Shown here: piece by piece, positions 62,201-64,000 of the stretch
How positions within the stretch are numbered: position 1 is the first letter of the stretch
Layout of the letters: the number at the start of each line of letters is the position of its first letter
Program-made: the position numbers and the translations under genes
Notes under the pieces: model-generated
The model's database searches: none
What the model saw: only the letters and a program-made list of their open reading frames with translations
Told to the model about the DNA's origin: nothing
Source of the DNA: Monosporascus cannonballus
Lineage: Eukaryota > Ascomycota > Sordariomycetes > Xylariales
Direction: 5' to 3'
Length of the DNA: 64,000 bases
NCBI GenBank assembly: GCA_004154925.1
Contig: QJNS01000004.1
Location: forward strand, 372,001-436,000

Positions 62201-64000
62201 ATTAAAGCGTTTATTTTAACACTCGTATTTTTGGCCTTATTTTAATATCGAAAAATAATTACCGATTAAAAAATATTTTTTAAGTTTTGGACCGCCTTTT
62301 TAACTTTTTTAGGTTACGGGAATTTTATTACTTTTTTTTGCTTTACGCCTTTTTTAAAAACTTAATAATAAGTTCGGTAATACGCAAATAATAAGCGATA
62401 AATTTCTGATAAAAATTTGCAAATCACTAAAATATTTAAATATTATAAATTAATTTTGATTTTAATTATATTTCGATTGTATTAATCTGTTAACGGTTTA
62501 TTTCCAAATAGTCGGTATTAATTATGGATTTTAGAAATTTTAATTTTTTTAAAAGAAGTCCTGTTTGGAAGTCTTAATAAATAATTAATATTATAATAAT
62601 TATTCGTAAATTAATTCAACCTATTTTGTGTATTTTCTTCGTTATTTAAAAAAATCATTATATTATATAAATATATTATATATATATTATTAATTAATCT
62701 TATTAATAATCTATATATATAAGTTTAAAACATAATTAATACGTTAATAAGGTTAAATAATATAACCGTATATTTAAATTATTTATACGGTATTCGGAAA
62801 ATAATTTTTATTGGTTATTTTTTTAATTTTGATGCGGTAATTAATATCCTTAAAATTAATTTTCGAAAATACCTTAATTAATTTCAAACGATTTATTATT
62901 TTTAAAATTACCGGTAAAAAGTATTAATATTTTATTGTTACCCGATTTAGCCCTTTATAACCGATGTACAACTAAAGATTATTGTTTTTTGAGTATAAAT
63001 AATATTAATATTTTTATGTCTATTTTCTAATCATGTATCCGGCTTATTTTTATGTTTTTTTGGATATATTTTTCGAATATTTTTTGGGCTTTCGAAATAA
63101 GATAAATTAGGCCGAATAAGAGCATTTTTCCTGGGATCAAATTTATTACATATTTCGCTTTTAATAATTAAGGTATTTTGCTTATTGATTTTTTCGGAAT
63201 ATAATTCCCGGAAATTCTTTAAATATATAAGGAAATCGATTAACTCCCGTTCTTGCTATTTTTCGAATTCCGGCATATTTATTTTTTCGATTAAATTTAT
63301 TAAATTAATAATATAAATTTGCTTATTAAAAAACGGTAAATTCGTATTTTTATATTTATTAACTTGTAATAACGGTCCGTACGATTATTAATATATAATT
63401 ATATTTAATAAGATTTTTAATTTACTTATTTTGCGTTTAAATTATAAAAAATCGGATATTTTTGGATCGTAATATATCATAAAATAGATTTATTTGAACT
63501 TTCGTTCGTTGTCGTTATTATTTATTATATTAACAGGAATTTCGTAAACCTTATAATATTTGATATATACGCCGTTAACGCCGATAAGGCCCGGAATAGT
63601 TACGGTAATTAATTAAAAATTAAGTTTTTTCGTTAACTTTTTACTTATAATATTTATTTATATTCCGGTATTTATATTTATTTGTATCGCTATATCCTCC
63701 GTATTCTTTTTAGATAAATACCGTTTTTTAAAAGGCGGCTTTATTTTAACCGTTTTGTAATTATTAGCTGAAATAAATTAGACGTACACGTTTATTCCGG
63801 CTTTTTTGGGTTTATGTTTAGGGATGAACTTAATTTATGGTTATATATATTATAATGTTTTATACGGTTTTCGAAAATTAATTTTCGTATAATTAAAATA
63901 ATAAAGTTTTTGTACCTTTTTTAATTTGTAATTTAAGTTTTTATAACTTGGGTTTTTATAATTATAATATTTAAATAAACCTTTATAAAAATTAAAAATA
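59202..64000 (-). mobile_element. pol: Ty3/gypsy copy L, second lineage, runs off the right edge
   Basis: On minus, the start of RT lies near 63040-63150 (PGKMLLFGLIYLISKAQ). The RT active site at 62662-62673 reads Y-L-Y-N followed by IMIFLNNEEN. The RNase H to integrase linker at 61855-61925 reads FNFKI, PGAANPANKL and PDY. The integrase catalytic segment at about 60470-60680 reads YHVKTDK, then INKYQSN, then LRNIELAYNNILNAF. Its sequence does not align with the B/D/E/G/H/I/K family. I did not see a chromodomain or aORF. Gag and the 5' LTR lie outside the window. Confidence 0.85.

Overview
This window looks like one block of repeat-derived heterochromatin from a filamentous ascomycete (Pezizomycotina-type fungus). 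The base composition is very AT-rich. TpA is abundant, CpA is scarce, and CpG is kept. Copies of the same element differ mainly by C-to-T or G-to-A changes. This is the footprint of repeat-induced point mutation (RIP) with CpA preference. I see no intact host gene, rRNA, tRNA or CRISPR array. Almost every base belongs to a dead LTR retrotransposon. Species cannot be told from this sequence. Copy letters A-L are mine. | Layout. The left 41.5 kb is one nest. The outermost copy is F, a minus-strand Ty3/gypsy element that runs off the left edge. It survives as 1-583, 25788-26667, 33573-34449 and 41310-41499. It was hit by D (584-25787, plus strand, target duplication GTTAA), G (26668-33572, minus, TTTCG) and H (34450-41309, minus, inside F's own LTR, AATAA/AATAT). 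D was itself hit three times: by a Ty1/copia element C (1987-7455, ATTAT/ATTAC), a gypsy copy B (10709-17047, minus, AAACA/AAATA) and a gypsy copy E (17674-24300, plus, ATAAT/ATAAC). Mismatches within these duplications are C-to-T except for H's last base. Removing B, C and E leaves D at about 6.75 kb, the normal length of the family. | To the right, a 224-bp low-RIP spacer (41500-41723) separates F from gypsy copy I (41724-47293, plus, truncated at its 3' end). I carries a 459-bp inverted-repeat MITE at 43336-43794. Next come a minus-strand gypsy J with a different LTR (47294-about 53652, truncated in gag), a plus-strand gypsy K truncated in protease (about 53653-58103), an unassigned stretch (58104-59028), and a minus-strand gypsy L of another lineage that runs off the right edge (LTR 59029-59201). 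| Genes. The gypsy copies B, D-K are chromoviruses: Gag, protease, reverse transcriptase, RNase H, integrase and a C-terminal chromodomain, in that order. In B, D, E, G, H, J and K the space between the pol stop and the 3' LTR carries a second reading frame on the opposite strand (called aORF here). It ends tail-to-tail with pol, usually overlapping by 11-14 bp. In the best copies it reads as a charged coiled-coil protein, and in D, G, H, E, B and K it has a shared C-terminus like G-K-N-S-L-T-G. RIP is heavy over gag-pol and clearly lighter over this 3' module. This suggests the module differs between copies and so escaped homology-driven mutation. The aORF module is the most interesting thing in the window.
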